Position numbers and translations under genes: made by a program
Part shown: one piece after another, positions 54,480 through 63,781 of the stretch
How the letters are laid out: each line of letters begins with the position of its first letter
Numbering within the stretch: position 1 is the stretch's first letter
The notes under the pieces: model-generated
The model's input: only the letters and a program-made list of their open reading frames with translations
What the model was told of the DNA's origin: nothing
The model's database searches: none
Source: an uncultured Schlesneria sp.
GTDB lineage: Bacteria > Planctomycetota > Planctomycetia > Planctomycetales > Planctomycetaceae
Length of the DNA: 64,000 nt
Direction of reading: 5' to 3'
Assembly: GCA_903840265.1 (NCBI GenBank)
Contig: CAIMFH010000025.1
Location: 62,001-126,000 of the forward strand

Positions 54480-55427
54480 ATGCACACCGATGATGCTCCG
54501 TCTACGACTCTCATGCCCCCTCGCCGAAAGCAAGGTTTTACACTGATTGAGCTGCTGGTGGTGATTGCCATTATTGCAGTGCTGATCTCGCTGCTTCTTC
54601 CCGCCGTCCAGCAAGCTCGCGAAGCGGCTCGACGAACACAGTGTCGAAACAACGTTAAGCAGACGATGCTGGCGTTTCACAACTATCACGACAACAACAA
54701 AGGGTTTCCGAATCGCTATTCGCTAAACGGAACAACGCTAAATAGCGGTCACGGATGGGGCCTAAAGCTGCTCCCATTCCTCGATCAGGCTCCCTTGTAC
54801 AATGCTTGGAACACCAATAAGAGCTTCTTCGATCCTGAGAACAAAACCGTCACGATGACGCCGGTTGGCGCTTACATGTGTCCGTCTGCCCCCGGTGGGC
54901 CGCGAGTGATGAACATCTCTTCTGGCTCGGCGACCCCTACGAACACGGGGATTGCCAGTGACTACGTGGTGTTCCATCAGATCACGACGACCGGATCGGC
55001 TGCAACCTGCAATCCGTGTAACACGGCAGCTCCTAAGACCGCCGGGACTGTGACCGCCATTGCCGAGATTACCGACGGGACTTCGAACACGATCATGATG
55101 GCCGAACAGGCCGGTCGACCGGACTATTACATTGGCCGGACAAAGCAACCATCGAACACGGCAATGACGAACCCCCTTTTCTGGGGCAATTGGACTTCAT
55201 ATCAGTCGGTCACAGCTCAAGGGTGGGATGACTCGGCCGTGCCCAAAGCAGGCGGAGTTCACACGATGAACTGGTCGAACTCTCAGGGCGTCTACAGCTT
55301 CCACATCGGCGGGGCGATGTTTGGAATGTGCGACGGTAGTGTGCGATTCATTGGCGAAAATGTCTCGTTGACCGTGTTGATCGCCTTGTGGACCAAAGAC
55401 GGCGGCGAAACCGTCGGCGAATTCTGA
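54480..55427 (+). CDS. DUF1559 prepilin-like protein
   Basis: A 315-residue protein typical of planctomycetes. The N-terminus has the prepilin signal KQGFTLIELLVVIAIIAVL (cleavage after Gly, then a hydrophobic helix), followed by LLPAVQQAREAARRTQCRNN and LKLLPFLDQAPLYNAWN. The C-terminus has FHIGGAMFGMCDGSVRFIGE (H...DG motif) of DUF1559. These proteins assemble or are displayed like pseudopilins; their exact function is not established. AAGGG six bases before the ATG at 54480 supports this start. It precedes a lipoprotein and an ABC/FtsX pair. Confidence 0.95.
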   Translation: MHTDDAPSTTLMPPRRKQGFTLIELLVVIAIIAVLISLLLPAVQQAREAARRTQCRNNVKQTMLAFHNYHDNNKGFPNRYSLNGTTLNSGHGWGLKLLPFLDQAPLYNAWNTNKSFFDPENKTVTMTPVGAYMCPSAPGGPRVMNISSGSATPTNTGIASDYVVFHQITTTGSAATCNPCNTAAPKTAGTVTAIAEITDGTSNTIMMAEQAGRPDYYIGRTKQPSNTAMTNPLFWGNWTSYQSVTAQGWDDSAVPKAGGVHTMNWSNSQGVYSFHIGGAMFGMCDGSVRFIGENVSLTVLIALWTKDGGETVGEF

Positions 55428-55494
55428 GCTGAATCTGCTGATGATCTCTGTCCACATTCAAACGACAGTCACCCTTGGAATTCTATTGAAAACG

Positions 55495-55950
55495 ATGAAC
55501 GAGCTTCCTGGCCGCGCATGGCATCGTGCCGTTGTTGTCACGTATTGCATTTTGTTTGCTTCGATCCAATCCGGGTGTGAAAAACGGATCCAGCGCCTCC
55601 CCGTCTACCAAGTATCAGGCAAGATCCTGGTGAATGGTCATCCAGCAGAACACGCTCAAATCTCGCTGCAACCAACGAAAGCGGCTCCGAAGGGTGAACG
55701 AGCAATCATTCCGAACGCGGTTGCTCAAGCGGATGGCACCTTCAACGTAGGCACCTACACCGGCTCCGATGGGGCACCGGCGGGAGAGTACGCCATCACT
55801 GTGATTTGGCCCACCGTCACGCAAGAAGGAGGCGAAGAGACATTCGGCCCAGATCGGCTGAAGGGTCTCTATCGACTCCCCGACAATCCGCTTCCGAAAT
55901 TCAAAGTTCAAGAACATGACAACGAGATCCCCACAATCGACATTCGCTGA
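55495..55950 (+). CDS. Small lipoprotein with beta-sandwich domain
   Basis: A 151-residue lipoprotein (lipobox SIQSGC, C28). The mature domain reads VYQVSGKILVNGHPAEHAQISLQPT, ADGTFNVGTYTGSDGAPAGEYAITVIWP, a transthyretin- or carboxypeptidase-regulatory-like pattern that is very common in planctomycete lipoproteins, often beside DUF1559 genes. It lies 67 bases past the DUF1559 gene and 24 bases before the ABC ATPase. The ATG at 55495 was chosen for signal length; the ribosome site is weak, and 55441 is possible. Confidence 0.82.
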   Translation: MNELPGRAWHRAVVVTYCILFASIQSGCEKRIQRLPVYQVSGKILVNGHPAEHAQISLQPTKAAPKGERAIIPNAVAQADGTFNVGTYTGSDGAPAGEYAITVIWPTVTQEGGEETFGPDRLKGLYRLPDNPLPKFKVQEHDNEIPTIDIR

Positions 55951-55974
55951 GTCGCCCTAATCCGGAGTTTCATC

Positions 55975-56787
55975 GTGACCGAATCCGTCCTGTCGCCGTC
56001 CCCTGCTGTCGCTCAAGCGAAGTCTGTGCCCGCCGCTATAACGACCCCATTGTCGATGATGAACGTCTCCAAGCGCTATCATCAGGGCGGGGCCGTGGTC
56101 GAAGCCCTCAACAACGTTTCGTTCTCGGTTCGATCCGGCGAGTTTGTCGCAATCATGGGCGCGAGTGGTTCGGGAAAAAGCACCCTGCTGCATGTGGCTG
56201 CCGGCCTGACATCGATCGATGGCGGACGGGTACTGGTCGACGATGTCGATCTGTCGAAACTGAGCGATCGCAAATTGACACATTTTCGCCGTCGCAGAAT
56301 TGGGCTCATGTTTCAATCGTTCAATCTGATCCCAGCGTTAAACGCTGAAGAAAACATCTCACTGCCACTCATGACAGATGGTCGAACCGAGCCGCTGAAA
56401 AAGCTGGATCAGCTACTGGATCGATTAGGAATCTCTGCCCGTCGCAAACATCGCCCGGATGCCATGAGCGGCGGCGAGCAACAGCGCGTGGCGTTGGCTC
56501 GCGCATTAATCACTGATCCGGCTCTGATCCTGGCTGACGAACCGACTGGAAGTCTGGATTCGGTCAGTGGCCAGGGAATCTGCCGGCTACTTCGAGAATT
56601 GTCACAGCAGGAAGGTCGCACGATTATTGTCGTCACGCACGAACCTGCAGTCGCGATCTGGGCCGAACGAGTAATGGTGATGCGAGACGGAAGGTCGTTA
56701 ACCGAGTTTGCGACAAGCGACTTCCGAGACTCTCAATCGCTGGCGGCTCATTATCAACATGTCGTGAACGGCCCCCAAGCTGACTGA
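55975..56787 (+). CDS. ABC transporter ATP-binding protein, MacB/LolD type
   Basis: A 270-residue ATPase: Walker A GASGSGKST, Q-loop LMFQSFNLIPALNAEENI, signature MSGGEQQRVALARAL, Walker B LILADEPTGSLDS and H-loop VVTHE. A ~30-residue N-terminal extension precedes the fold. It belongs to the MacB/LolD/FtsE branch and should drive the FtsX-type permease encoded 50 bases downstream. The start is a GTG at 55975 with GGAG eight bases upstream. Confidence 0.95.
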   Translation: MTESVLSPSPAVAQAKSVPAAITTPLSMMNVSKRYHQGGAVVEALNNVSFSVRSGEFVAIMGASGSGKSTLLHVAAGLTSIDGGRVLVDDVDLSKLSDRKLTHFRRRRIGLMFQSFNLIPALNAEENISLPLMTDGRTEPLKKLDQLLDRLGISARRKHRPDAMSGGEQQRVALARALITDPALILADEPTGSLDSVSGQGICRLLRELSQQEGRTIIVVTHEPAVAIWAERVMVMRDGRSLTEFATSDFRDSQSLAAHYQHVVNGPQAD

Positions 56788-56837
56788 GCTGGCGTTGTGA
56801 TCTCATTCGCTTCTCAAATCGCCCGCGGGAAACCTTC

Positions 56838-59800
56838 ATGACGTTCTCTGAATTTAGAACCGTCTTTCGACTGGTGACAGCACATGCGATCCAGCACCCT
56901 GGTCGCATGTTGTTAACGGCTCTCTCCACAATCGCCGCCGCGTGCGTCGTGGTGTGGGTGGTCAGTGGTTACGACTCGCTGACATCCAAGTTCGACGCCT
57001 TTGAGGAAGGCTATCTGGGCCGCTATCAGCTTCTCGTGTTGCCCACGCCCTCGGAAGGAGGCGGGTTTCGGATGACTGGTCCTGCTTTGGATGCAAGTCT
57101 TGTTGACGCGCTGAAAGCCGACGCATCTGTCGCGTCTGCTGATCCAATGTTCCAGACACGAGTGCGAGTTCGATCGGAAAACTCCGACGGCACACCCGAA
57201 CCGCCTGCCGGAATCGCTCGTCCCGACGCAACTCCGCCGGCGGAGGGGACCCCTGAGATACCCGCACCTCGACGAGTGATCATGTCTGATGGCGGACGCG
57301 CGAATCGAACCCCGACGCTGGTTGGAATCGATGCGACTGAGCCGCCGCATCCACTTCGCGAGGGTCGCTGGATCAACCCCGAAACACCAGACGCGGCGGA
57401 AGGTGTATTGACCGCTGGGACCGCCGAATTTCTGAAGGTGAAACTCGGAGACGAAGTGTTGGTCTCGAAGGGACAGCAATTCGGAATGCCCCGAGGTGCT
57501 GCACCAGCTTCTCCAGAAACAAGAATCAAGATCATCGGTATCGTCGAGCAACCGACTCGCCTGCCTGGTCCGACATTCCGCATCGGACTACCTCCTTCAC
57601 GCGACCAAGCCCTGACCCGCGGTCCAGCGACCTACGCACTGTATGTCCCGATTGCCACCGCAGCCAAGCTATCAGGTGAAAAGCCGCGACACAGCTTCAT
57701 GGGTGTGATCCTCAAAAAGGGGACCGACCCGGAAGAATTTCAAGCTCGTTGGTCCGAGCGTCTTGCCAAACTGACACCCCCTTCAGAATCACAAAGCCTG
57801 CAGGACGTCGGGCAAGAAATCGAGCAGAGCACTACGTTTGAAGGAGTGCGAAACCAAGCTTACGCTGCGACGGGGATCTCCCTGCTAGCCGCACTGTTCA
57901 TCATCTTCACAACCCTGAGCATGGGTGTCGCAGAACGCATCCGACAATTTGCGATGTTGCGAGCAATCGGACTGACCAAGGCTCAGATCGGCGCGATGCT
58001 GGCGATTGAGAGTGTGCTGCTCGGATTGATCGGATGGGGCGGCGGGATCCTGGCAGGTTGGGGACTGTTGACGATCGTTCATCGCTGGAAACCAGGTTTG
58101 TTTCCTAACGGAGTCTCCTTGGGGTACTGGTGCATATTGCTCTCGGGAGCCTGTGCACTGGGAGGTGCGCTCGCTGCTTCGATCGTTCCCGCCTGGAGAG
58201 CGACACGAGTCCGGCCGCTTGACGCGATGGCCGTGCGAGCCAGTTTCTCGGCATTGCGATTTCCGTGGATCGCCTCGATCGTGGGATTGATTTTAATCAC
58301 GATCAATCCGCTGCTGGTCTTCTGGGTCCCCATGGCGGACAAGTCACGTTACGCAGCGTCGGCGGCAATCGGCTGCGTCTGCATGGGACTGGGGTTCATC
58401 TTGCTCACGCCGATTGTGATCCTGTTCACAGAGAAAGTACTCAGCCGCCCCCTCGCCAGATTGCTGATGCTGAATCCTCGACTGCTGTCGACACAACTCA
58501 CTGCCAACCTGTGGCGAACGCTGGGTGTCACGAGTGCCCTGACGCTTGGACTTGGTCTATTTGTCGCGATGCAGACGTGGGGCTATTCGATGCTCGGCCC
58601 CTTCACGCCGGGCCAATGGGTGCCGGACATGATTGTGGGCCTGCCGTCCGGTGTGCCTGAAAGTGCGATTGAACAAGTTCGCAAAGTTCCCGGTGTCGTC
58701 AGCAATCAGTGTGTGGCCATCGCGAACGAACAAGTCAAGTTTGCTGGCGACATTGTGGGAGCCAAAGTTCGCGCGACGGCCTCTCGCCAGGATAACTGCG
58801 TGATGGTTGGCGTTGATCCCGACCAGGCGATCGGCGGCAACAAGCCGATGTTCAATTTTCGATTCGTCGAGGGGACTCGCGAGGAAGCCTTGGCGAAATT
58901 CAAGAAGGGTGCCTATTGCCTCGTCCCCGATCATTTCCAGCGTGAAAGCGGATTGGGAGTTGGTGACAAGTTTGCGGTGATCAATCCATCGGATCCGAAG
59001 ACTCCCGTCGAATATGAAATCGCCGGTGTGGTCAATATGGACGGCTGGCATTGGATGAGCAAAGTCGGGCTGCGTAATCGCGGTGGCGGACGTTCGGCCG
59101 GATTGATGTTCGCCCCTTATGAACGCGTACGCGATGATTTCAAGATCAAGCGGATCACTTATTTCTGGATGAATCTGGACGGAACCAAAACCGAAGCTGA
59201 GGTGCGCGAGGGGTTATTAGAAGTCGCAAAAGCGAATCCTGGCGAACGATTTGGCCGAGGTGGAATGGGACGTGGTCGTCCAGGTCCGCCGACTGAAGCC
59301 GGTGATGATGCAACTCCGGTGGCAGCAGCGCCAGCCGCCTCAGAGGGTCCAGCACCGCGCGGAGTTCCCGCCGGGCCAGTCGGCGATGCGGTCGGTGCCG
59401 CTGCAGCAGGTCCAACTGGTCCGATGGGCCGCGGTCGTGGCGGTCCAGGATCCAACATTCAGTTTCGCTCGGCAGACGGCGTGCGTCGTGAAATTCGGGA
59501 ACGAGCCGATGGGATTATCTGGGCGTTGTGTCAGTTGCCGTTGGTGACATTGGCCGTCACGGCTTTGGGAGTCGTGAACACGGTGGCTTCTTCCGTGCGT
59601 GCTCGTCGTTGGGACTTGGGGGTCTTGCGTGCCGTTGGGCTAACTCGATTCGGACTGTTCCGACTGATCCTGGCTGAGGCGATTCTGGTCGGACTTGTGG
59701 CCTGTCTATTGAGCCTCGGTTTCGGTGTGATGGCAGGCTATTGCGGAACGGGTGTGACTCGATACATCAATGTTCGCGGTGGGATGATCACTCCACTGGT

Positions 59801-59936
59801 GATTCCGTGGTACTCGATCAGTATTGGATTTGGCCTGACGCTGGGACTTTGTTTGCTCTCGGCATTGGGCCCGGCGATGTATACTGCAGCCACGAAACCT
59901 CTCAAACTTTTGCAGGCAGGTCGGGCGATCGGCTAG
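56838..59936 (+). CDS. FtsX/MacB-type ABC permease with long low-complexity insert
   Basis: A 1032-residue membrane protein. An N-terminal helix (LLTALSTIAAACVVVWVVSG) is followed by a periplasmic MacB_PCD-like domain (~residues 50-330), helices typical of FtsX (ATGISLLAALFIIFTTLSMGV; IGLTKAQIGAMLAIESVLLG; the RATRVRPLDAM loop), a second helical block with another periplasmic domain, and a C-terminal FtsX core (PLVTLAVTALGVVNTVASSV; LGVLRAVGLTRFGLF). Between residues ~810 and 870 lies a Gly/Pro/Ala/Arg-rich tract (RGGMGRGRPGPP, GPTGPMGRGRGGPG). Two FtsX cores in one chain allow it to act without a second permease. Probable role: lipoprotein or substrate transport across the envelope, substrate unknown. 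Confidence 0.9.
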   Translation: MTFSEFRTVFRLVTAHAIQHPGRMLLTALSTIAAACVVVWVVSGYDSLTSKFDAFEEGYLGRYQLLVLPTPSEGGGFRMTGPALDASLVDALKADASVASADPMFQTRVRVRSENSDGTPEPPAGIARPDATPPAEGTPEIPAPRRVIMSDGGRANRTPTLVGIDATEPPHPLREGRWINPETPDAAEGVLTAGTAEFLKVKLGDEVLVSKGQQFGMPRGAAPASPETRIKIIGIVEQPTRLPGPTFRIGLPPSRDQALTRGPATYALYVPIATAAKLSGEKPRHSFMGVILKKGTDPEEFQARWSERLAKLTPPSESQSLQDVGQEIEQSTTFEGVRNQAYAATGISLLAALFIIFTTLSMGVAERIRQFAMLRAIGLTKAQIGAMLAIESVLLGLIGWGGGILAGWGLLTIVHRWKPGLFPNGVSLGYWCILLSGACALGGALAASIVPAWRATRVRPLDAMAVRASFSALRFPWIASIVGLILITINPLLVFWVPMADKSRYAASAAIGCVCMGLGFILLTPIVILFTEKVLSRPLARLLMLNPRLLSTQLTANLWRTLGVTSALTLGLGLFVAMQTWGYSMLGPFTPGQWVPDMIVGLPSGVPESAIEQVRKVPGVVSNQCVAIANEQVKFAGDIVGAKVRATASRQDNCVMVGVDPDQAIGGNKPMFNFRFVEGTREEALAKFKKGAYCLVPDHFQRESGLGVGDKFAVINPSDPKTPVEYEIAGVVNMDGWHWMSKVGLRNRGGGRSAGLMFAPYERVRDDFKIKRITYFWMNLDGTKTEAEVREGLLEVAKANPGERFGRGGMGRGRPGPPTEAGDDATPVAAAPAASEGPAPRGVPAGPVGDAVGAAAAGPTGPMGRGRGGPGSNIQFRSADGVRREIRERADGIIWALCQLPLVTLAVTALGVVNTVASSVRARRWDLGVLRAVGLTRFGLFRLILAEAILVGLVACLLSLGFGVMAGYCGTGVTRYINVRGGMITPLVIPWYSISIGFGLTLGLCLLSALGPAMYTAATKPLKLLQAGRAIG

Positions 59937-59999
59937 GGCCTCTGCGAATCGCCTTCTGCTGGCGACTATTTTCACTTCCTCCTCACAACCAGGTGTACC

Positions 60000-61127
60000 A
60001 TGTTGGCGAAGCGATTTTGGATCTCTGCTCTGACTGTTTCTCTCTGTTGGAATGCCTGCGTGCAGGCCCAGACGGTCGGCCCTAAGGCTGAAGATCTGGC
60101 GAAGTCTCGCGAGAAGGCGATCAACTTCCTGAGAACCAGTCAGGCTGCTGACGGGCACTGGACATCGCCCGATGTGCCTGGGATCTGTGGGCTGGTTGTC
60201 TATTCGATGGTGCTCAATGGAGTTCCGGCCTCGGACCCTGCCGTCGAAAAAGCGTTGAAGCAGATGTTGAAGTTCACTCAGCCCGATGGTGGCATCTATT
60301 CGCCCAAGGGTCAGAACGGAAACTATGAAACGTCGCTGTGCGTGATGGCACTCCATGAAGCCAACAAGGACGGAAAATACAACGACAACATCAAGCAGGC
60401 GGATGCTTACCTACGCAAGCTGCAGTGGGGTGTCGATGGCAAGGTCGATGCCTCGGACGTGAAGTACGGCGGTGCTGGTTATGGCCGTAGCGGCGACCGA
60501 CCAGATCTGTCCAATACATACTATTTTCTGGAAGCACTGGAAGCGGCAGGGGCCAAGAAAGACGATCCAGCCATTCAGCGAGCCGTCGTTTTTCTATCGC
60601 GTTGTCAGAACCTTGAGACCGAGCACAACACGCTGAAGTTCTCGACCTTGGTCAATGATGGCGGCTTTATCTACACACCTGCCGGTGGCGGAAATTCGGC
60701 TGCTGGGAACACGCCCAATGGCGGCTTACGATCCTACGGGAGCATGACCTACGCAGGCCTGAAGAGCATGGTTCACGCCGGATTGAAGCCAGATGATCTT
60801 CGCGTCAAAGCAGCGATGGAGTGGATCACGAAGTTTTACACTGTCGAAGAGAATCCCGGGATGGGCCAGCAGGGTGTGCTGTATTACTCGCAGATGTTCG
60901 CCAAGACCCTGTCGACGATGGATCTCGATACCGTGAAAGACGCTCAGGGCAAGTCACATGATTGGCGCAAGGAACTGGGCGAACAACTGATGAAGACTCA
61001 ACAGGAAAATGGTTCCTGGGTCAACAAGACAGATCGCTGGTTCGAAGGGAACCCCGATTTAGGAACCGCATTCGGGTTGATCTCGCTGAAGTATTGTGAA
61101 CCGAAGGCTGCTAAAGCGAAAGAGTAA
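60000..61127 (+). CDS. Exported protein with terpene-cyclase/prenyltransferase (alpha/alpha toroid) repeats
   Basis: A 375-residue protein with a signal peptide (LAKRFWISALTVSLCWNACVQAQ). The mature chain shows repeats of the squalene cyclase/prenyltransferase type: LRTSQAADGHWTSPDVPGICGLVVYSMV, MLKFTQPDGGIY, YETSLCVMALHEANKD, RAVVFLSRCQN, and a final MKTQQENGSWVNK. The DxDD catalytic motif of squalene-hopene cyclases is absent as far as I can see, so it is unlikely to be a functional cyclase. It belongs to a planctomycete group of exported toroid proteins of unknown role. It begins 63 bases downstream of the permease gene. Confidence 0.82.
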   Translation: MLAKRFWISALTVSLCWNACVQAQTVGPKAEDLAKSREKAINFLRTSQAADGHWTSPDVPGICGLVVYSMVLNGVPASDPAVEKALKQMLKFTQPDGGIYSPKGQNGNYETSLCVMALHEANKDGKYNDNIKQADAYLRKLQWGVDGKVDASDVKYGGAGYGRSGDRPDLSNTYYFLEALEAAGAKKDDPAIQRAVVFLSRCQNLETEHNTLKFSTLVNDGGFIYTPAGGGNSAAGNTPNGGLRSYGSMTYAGLKSMVHAGLKPDDLRVKAAMEWITKFYTVEENPGMGQQGVLYYSQMFAKTLSTMDLDTVKDAQGKSHDWRKELGEQLMKTQQENGSWVNKTDRWFEGNPDLGTAFGLISLKYCEPKAAKAKE

Positions 61128-61168
61128 GTTGGGAGGTCGATTCTGGGTGACTGCCAGTTTGTTGCTGC

Positions 61169-61573
61169 TTACGCCAGCATCAATTCCACGCCGTCACCCG
61201 ATTCTTCCCCGTCAGGTCCGTGAATTCGAATGATTTCGACGAGCCAATCGAACACGGTCGGGCCGAATCCTTCTCGTGCCATTTCAATCTCGGCAACGAT
61301 AAAGTCGTAATCTGGGTCGCTCTCTTTGATTCGACGCTCGAGGAACCGAATCGTTTCGAGGTAGCCGAGTCGCTCTTGTGACAGCTCAGAGTTGATCCAC
61401 CGCAGCACGAAACCACCGTCTGGCGTGCCATAGTCACCGCGAAGGATGTCGTTGAATGCATCGAGGTTCCGTCCCCATTCCACGCCCGGGACCAGGACGC
61501 GCGAGATCACTCCGTAGAACTCGTCCAAAGTGGAGAAGTCCTGCCCGTTGATCTCGTAGGTGATTTTCTCCAC
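61169..61573 (-). CDS. Barstar-family protein
   Basis: A 134-residue protein starting with INGQDFSTLDEFYGVISRVLVPG, then WGRNLDAFNDILRGD and FVLRWINSELSQ. This is the barstar (barnase inhibitor) pattern: a small alpha/beta fold that blocks secreted ribonucleases of the barnase type. Residues beyond 80 form a further helical part not present in barstar itself. No barnase-like gene is adjacent, so it may be a lone immunity or regulatory protein. Start ATG at 61571-61573. Confidence 0.75.
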   Translation of the reverse strand: MEKITYEINGQDFSTLDEFYGVISRVLVPGVEWGRNLDAFNDILRGDYGTPDGGFVLRWINSELSQERLGYLETIRFLERRIKESDPDYDFIVAEIEMAREGFGPTVFDWLVEIIRIHGPDGEESGDGVELMLA

Positions 61574-61658
61574 TTTGCGAATCCTGTAAATTGCGGTGGT
61601 CTCTGATTCTGTCCGTAGTGGATTTTACCGTCGACGTGGCGATTGTAACGTCACTATC

Positions 61659-61704
61659 AAAAAAGCATGCCGGTGAAACACCGCAAAGTGGTTTCACCGG
61701 CATG
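61659..61704 (-). terminator. Intrinsic terminator of the acyl-CoA dehydrogenase gene
   Basis: A perfect 14 bp stem (61666-61679 with 61691-61704), 11-base loop, followed on the minus strand by C and six T residues (61659-61664). It starts 28 bases past the stop at 61732 and separates that gene from the barstar homolog. Confidence 0.92.
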
Positions 61705-61731
61705 ACAGTCCGGGCGAGTACTCACGAGTTG

Positions 61732-63702
61732 TCAGTTCTGATAGGGCATCATTGTTGGGGCCTGAGGCGTTTCATCCAGCCCGGGGAAGTGTCCTTCCGA
61801 GATCGCGCGACCGAGCGATGTTACTTGTTTAAAGTAACGGTCCGTTGGCAGACCACCGACCATCCGGCGTTTTAGTTCCTGACAGATCGTGTCGGCGGCT
61901 TCGGTGATAATGTCATTCTTGTGCCGAGCGGCGTAAAGGCTCGTACACAGGATAACGACTGCCAGTTGCACTCGTCCCGATAGTTCAGCCATGCGACATT
62001 GACGATCGGCCAGCTTCAACTGGAACTTTCGCATCGTGCCGCTGATCTCCAGCGGGCTTCGTTGCAGCCAGGTCGCAGCGAAGTCGGCGTGCCCCTTCAA
62101 GCGTGATGGCATGTCGGGTAGTTCATACTTTGACCGATGCATCTCTCGGCCGACCAGCCATTTCGTGTAGTTGGCCAGTGGGCCCTTCAATGCCCACAGA
62201 TGTTTGGGGTTTGCCATGTTGGGCTGCTTAATCCCATTCGCTGCCAAAGCCATCCCGATCGGTTCGAAGAACTGTCGTCCGTGCTGCTTGACCAGCGACT
62301 TGAAGAATGCCATCCCCAGCATTTCTCCTTCCCCTTCATAAATGCAAGGGGCCAGGAACTCGTGGACGTTATCGCCAAACAGGTGGCCATGCAGGAACGA
62401 CCGACCGCCGTGCGTCTTCATGAACAGTTCGATTGCCGCTTCCTTCTGAGCTTCGCTGCCGAAGATCTTGGCGATGATACATTCCATTTCACCGCGGAAG
62501 CCGCGGTCTAGAAGACTGGCGGTCCATTCGGTCAGGGCGTCGCAAGCGACGATCATCCCGGAGAGATGTCCCATTCGCCGCTGGACCAGTTCACGCGTTT
62601 CAATGGCGTGACCATAGGTCTTGCGGAAATGCGACCAGGGAATCATGTTCGCCAGCATCAGGCGCATCGTTCCGGCGGCATTGGCACATAGGGCGACCCG
62701 GCCCCGGTTCAAGCCATGATACGCGATCGTTAGGCCATCTCCGTCCCCCGGATCAAGGAGGTTTTCCGCGGGGACGGGGAGATTGTTGAACACGATTCCC
62801 TGGTTGTAAGCATGCTTGAGTGCATACAAGCCATACTGTTTCAACCGAAACGCATCGTTCTCTTCCGCAGGCAGTTCGACAATCAGGACCGCAGGTCGAC
62901 CTTCGATCAGACAAACCAGGCCGATCGTGCGTCCCGGTGTGACGTTCGTGATAAATAGCTTTTCACCTGTCACGTAGTAGGTGTCACCTCGTTTCACGGC
63001 GACTGTTTTCAGGGCCGTCAAATCGGAACCGGCCCCGGGCTCGGTCAGGGCGAACGCAGAGAGTCGTTCGCCGCTGGCCAAACCCGGCAAAAACCTATGC
63101 TTTTGTTCAACATTGCCGAATGTTTGCAAAGGATCCACCGCACCAATGCAGCCATGCACCGAGGCCAACCCGGCAATGGTCGGATCGAACTGAGCCATCT
63201 TCGTCAGGAACGGAGCGAACTGTGAGAAGGGTGTTTGCGAGCCGCCATAGGCCTTGTCGACCAGCAAGCCCCAATAGCCGACATCTCCCAAGTTTTGCAG
63301 TACGTCTGCACGCAGTTTGCGTTTTTCGTCGTGCAGCGTGCCGCGATACAGGTGTTCTTCCACCACATGCAACGAATCCGTCATGACGCGAGCAGCATCT
63401 GCCGAGTTTGCGCCAGGATCCAGCGAGAACAGGTCGATCGGTACTTCGCGATCCCAGACCGCTCGGTGGATCGGACTTTGCGAAGTCTGGTGCTGTCGCT
63501 GAAACATCGTCTCGACTTCATCGTCCGCTTTATCGACCGCTCCCATGCGGCGGACTTCCTCGTCGCTCTTGCCGCCCAGCTTGAGTGCGGTTTCGGCGAA
63601 CGAGGCCACTCCGCTGGTCGCACGATGGGCGACAGGCGCAGGAACCTTCGTTTCGGGTTGATCGGCCGCTGCTGTCAGCGGTTCATTTGATTTAGCAATC
63701 AT
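61732..63702 (-). CDS. Acyl-CoA dehydrogenase (FadE-like, with extended C-terminus)
   Basis: A 656-residue flavoprotein of fatty-acid beta-oxidation, forming trans-2-enoyl-CoA from acyl-CoA. It contains the FAD/substrate motif [13 protein letters not shown] and [12 protein letters not shown], then [14 protein letters not shown] and the C-terminal segment [20 protein letters not shown] ~100-residue N-terminal extension and ~150 extra C-terminal residues place it in the long FadE / very-long-chain group. The ATG at 63700-63702 has GAGGGGA upstream. The gene follows a FadB/FadJ-type gene by 79 bases on the same strand, so they form a beta-oxidation operon. Confidence 0.92.
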   Translation of the reverse strand: MIAKSNEPLTAAADQPETKVPAPVAHRATSGVASFAETALKLGGKSDEEVRRMGAVDKADDEVETMFQRQHQTSQSPIHRAVWDREVPIDLFSLDPGANSADAARVMTDSLHVVEEHLYRGTLHDEKRKLRADVLQNLGDVGYWGLLVDKAYGGSQTPFSQFAPFLTKMAQFDPTIAGLASVHGCIGAVDPLQTFGNVEQKHRFLPGLASGERLSAFALTEPGAGSDLTALKTVAVKRGDTYYVTGEKLFITNVTPGRTIGLVCLIEGRPAVLIVELPAEENDAFRLKQYGLYALKHAYNQGIVFNNLPVPAENLLDPGDGDGLTIAYHGLNRGRVALCANAAGTMRLMLANMIPWSHFRKTYGHAIETRELVQRRMGHLSGMIVACDALTEWTASLLDRGFRGEMECIIAKIFGSEAQKEAAIELFMKTHGGRSFLHGHLFGDNVHEFLAPCIYEGEGEMLGMAFFKSLVKQHGRQFFEPIGMALAANGIKQPNMANPKHLWALKGPLANYTKWLVGREMHRSKYELPDMPSRLKGHADFAATWLQRSPLEISGTMRKFQLKLADRQCRMAELSGRVQLAVVILCTSLYAARHKNDIITEAADTICQELKRRMVGGLPTDRYFKQVTSLGRAISEGHFPGLDETPQAPTMMPYQN

Positions 63703-63781
63703 GATTCCCCTCACATTCCATGATTAGATCTGATATTTGATCCGTCGCACCGTCGGCAAGACATTGTCGACCGCGCCTTGA

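Noticed and set aside
60000-61127. Functional squalene-hopene cyclase
   Set aside because: Signal peptide, short length and no DxDD motif; only the toroid repeat pattern is shared.
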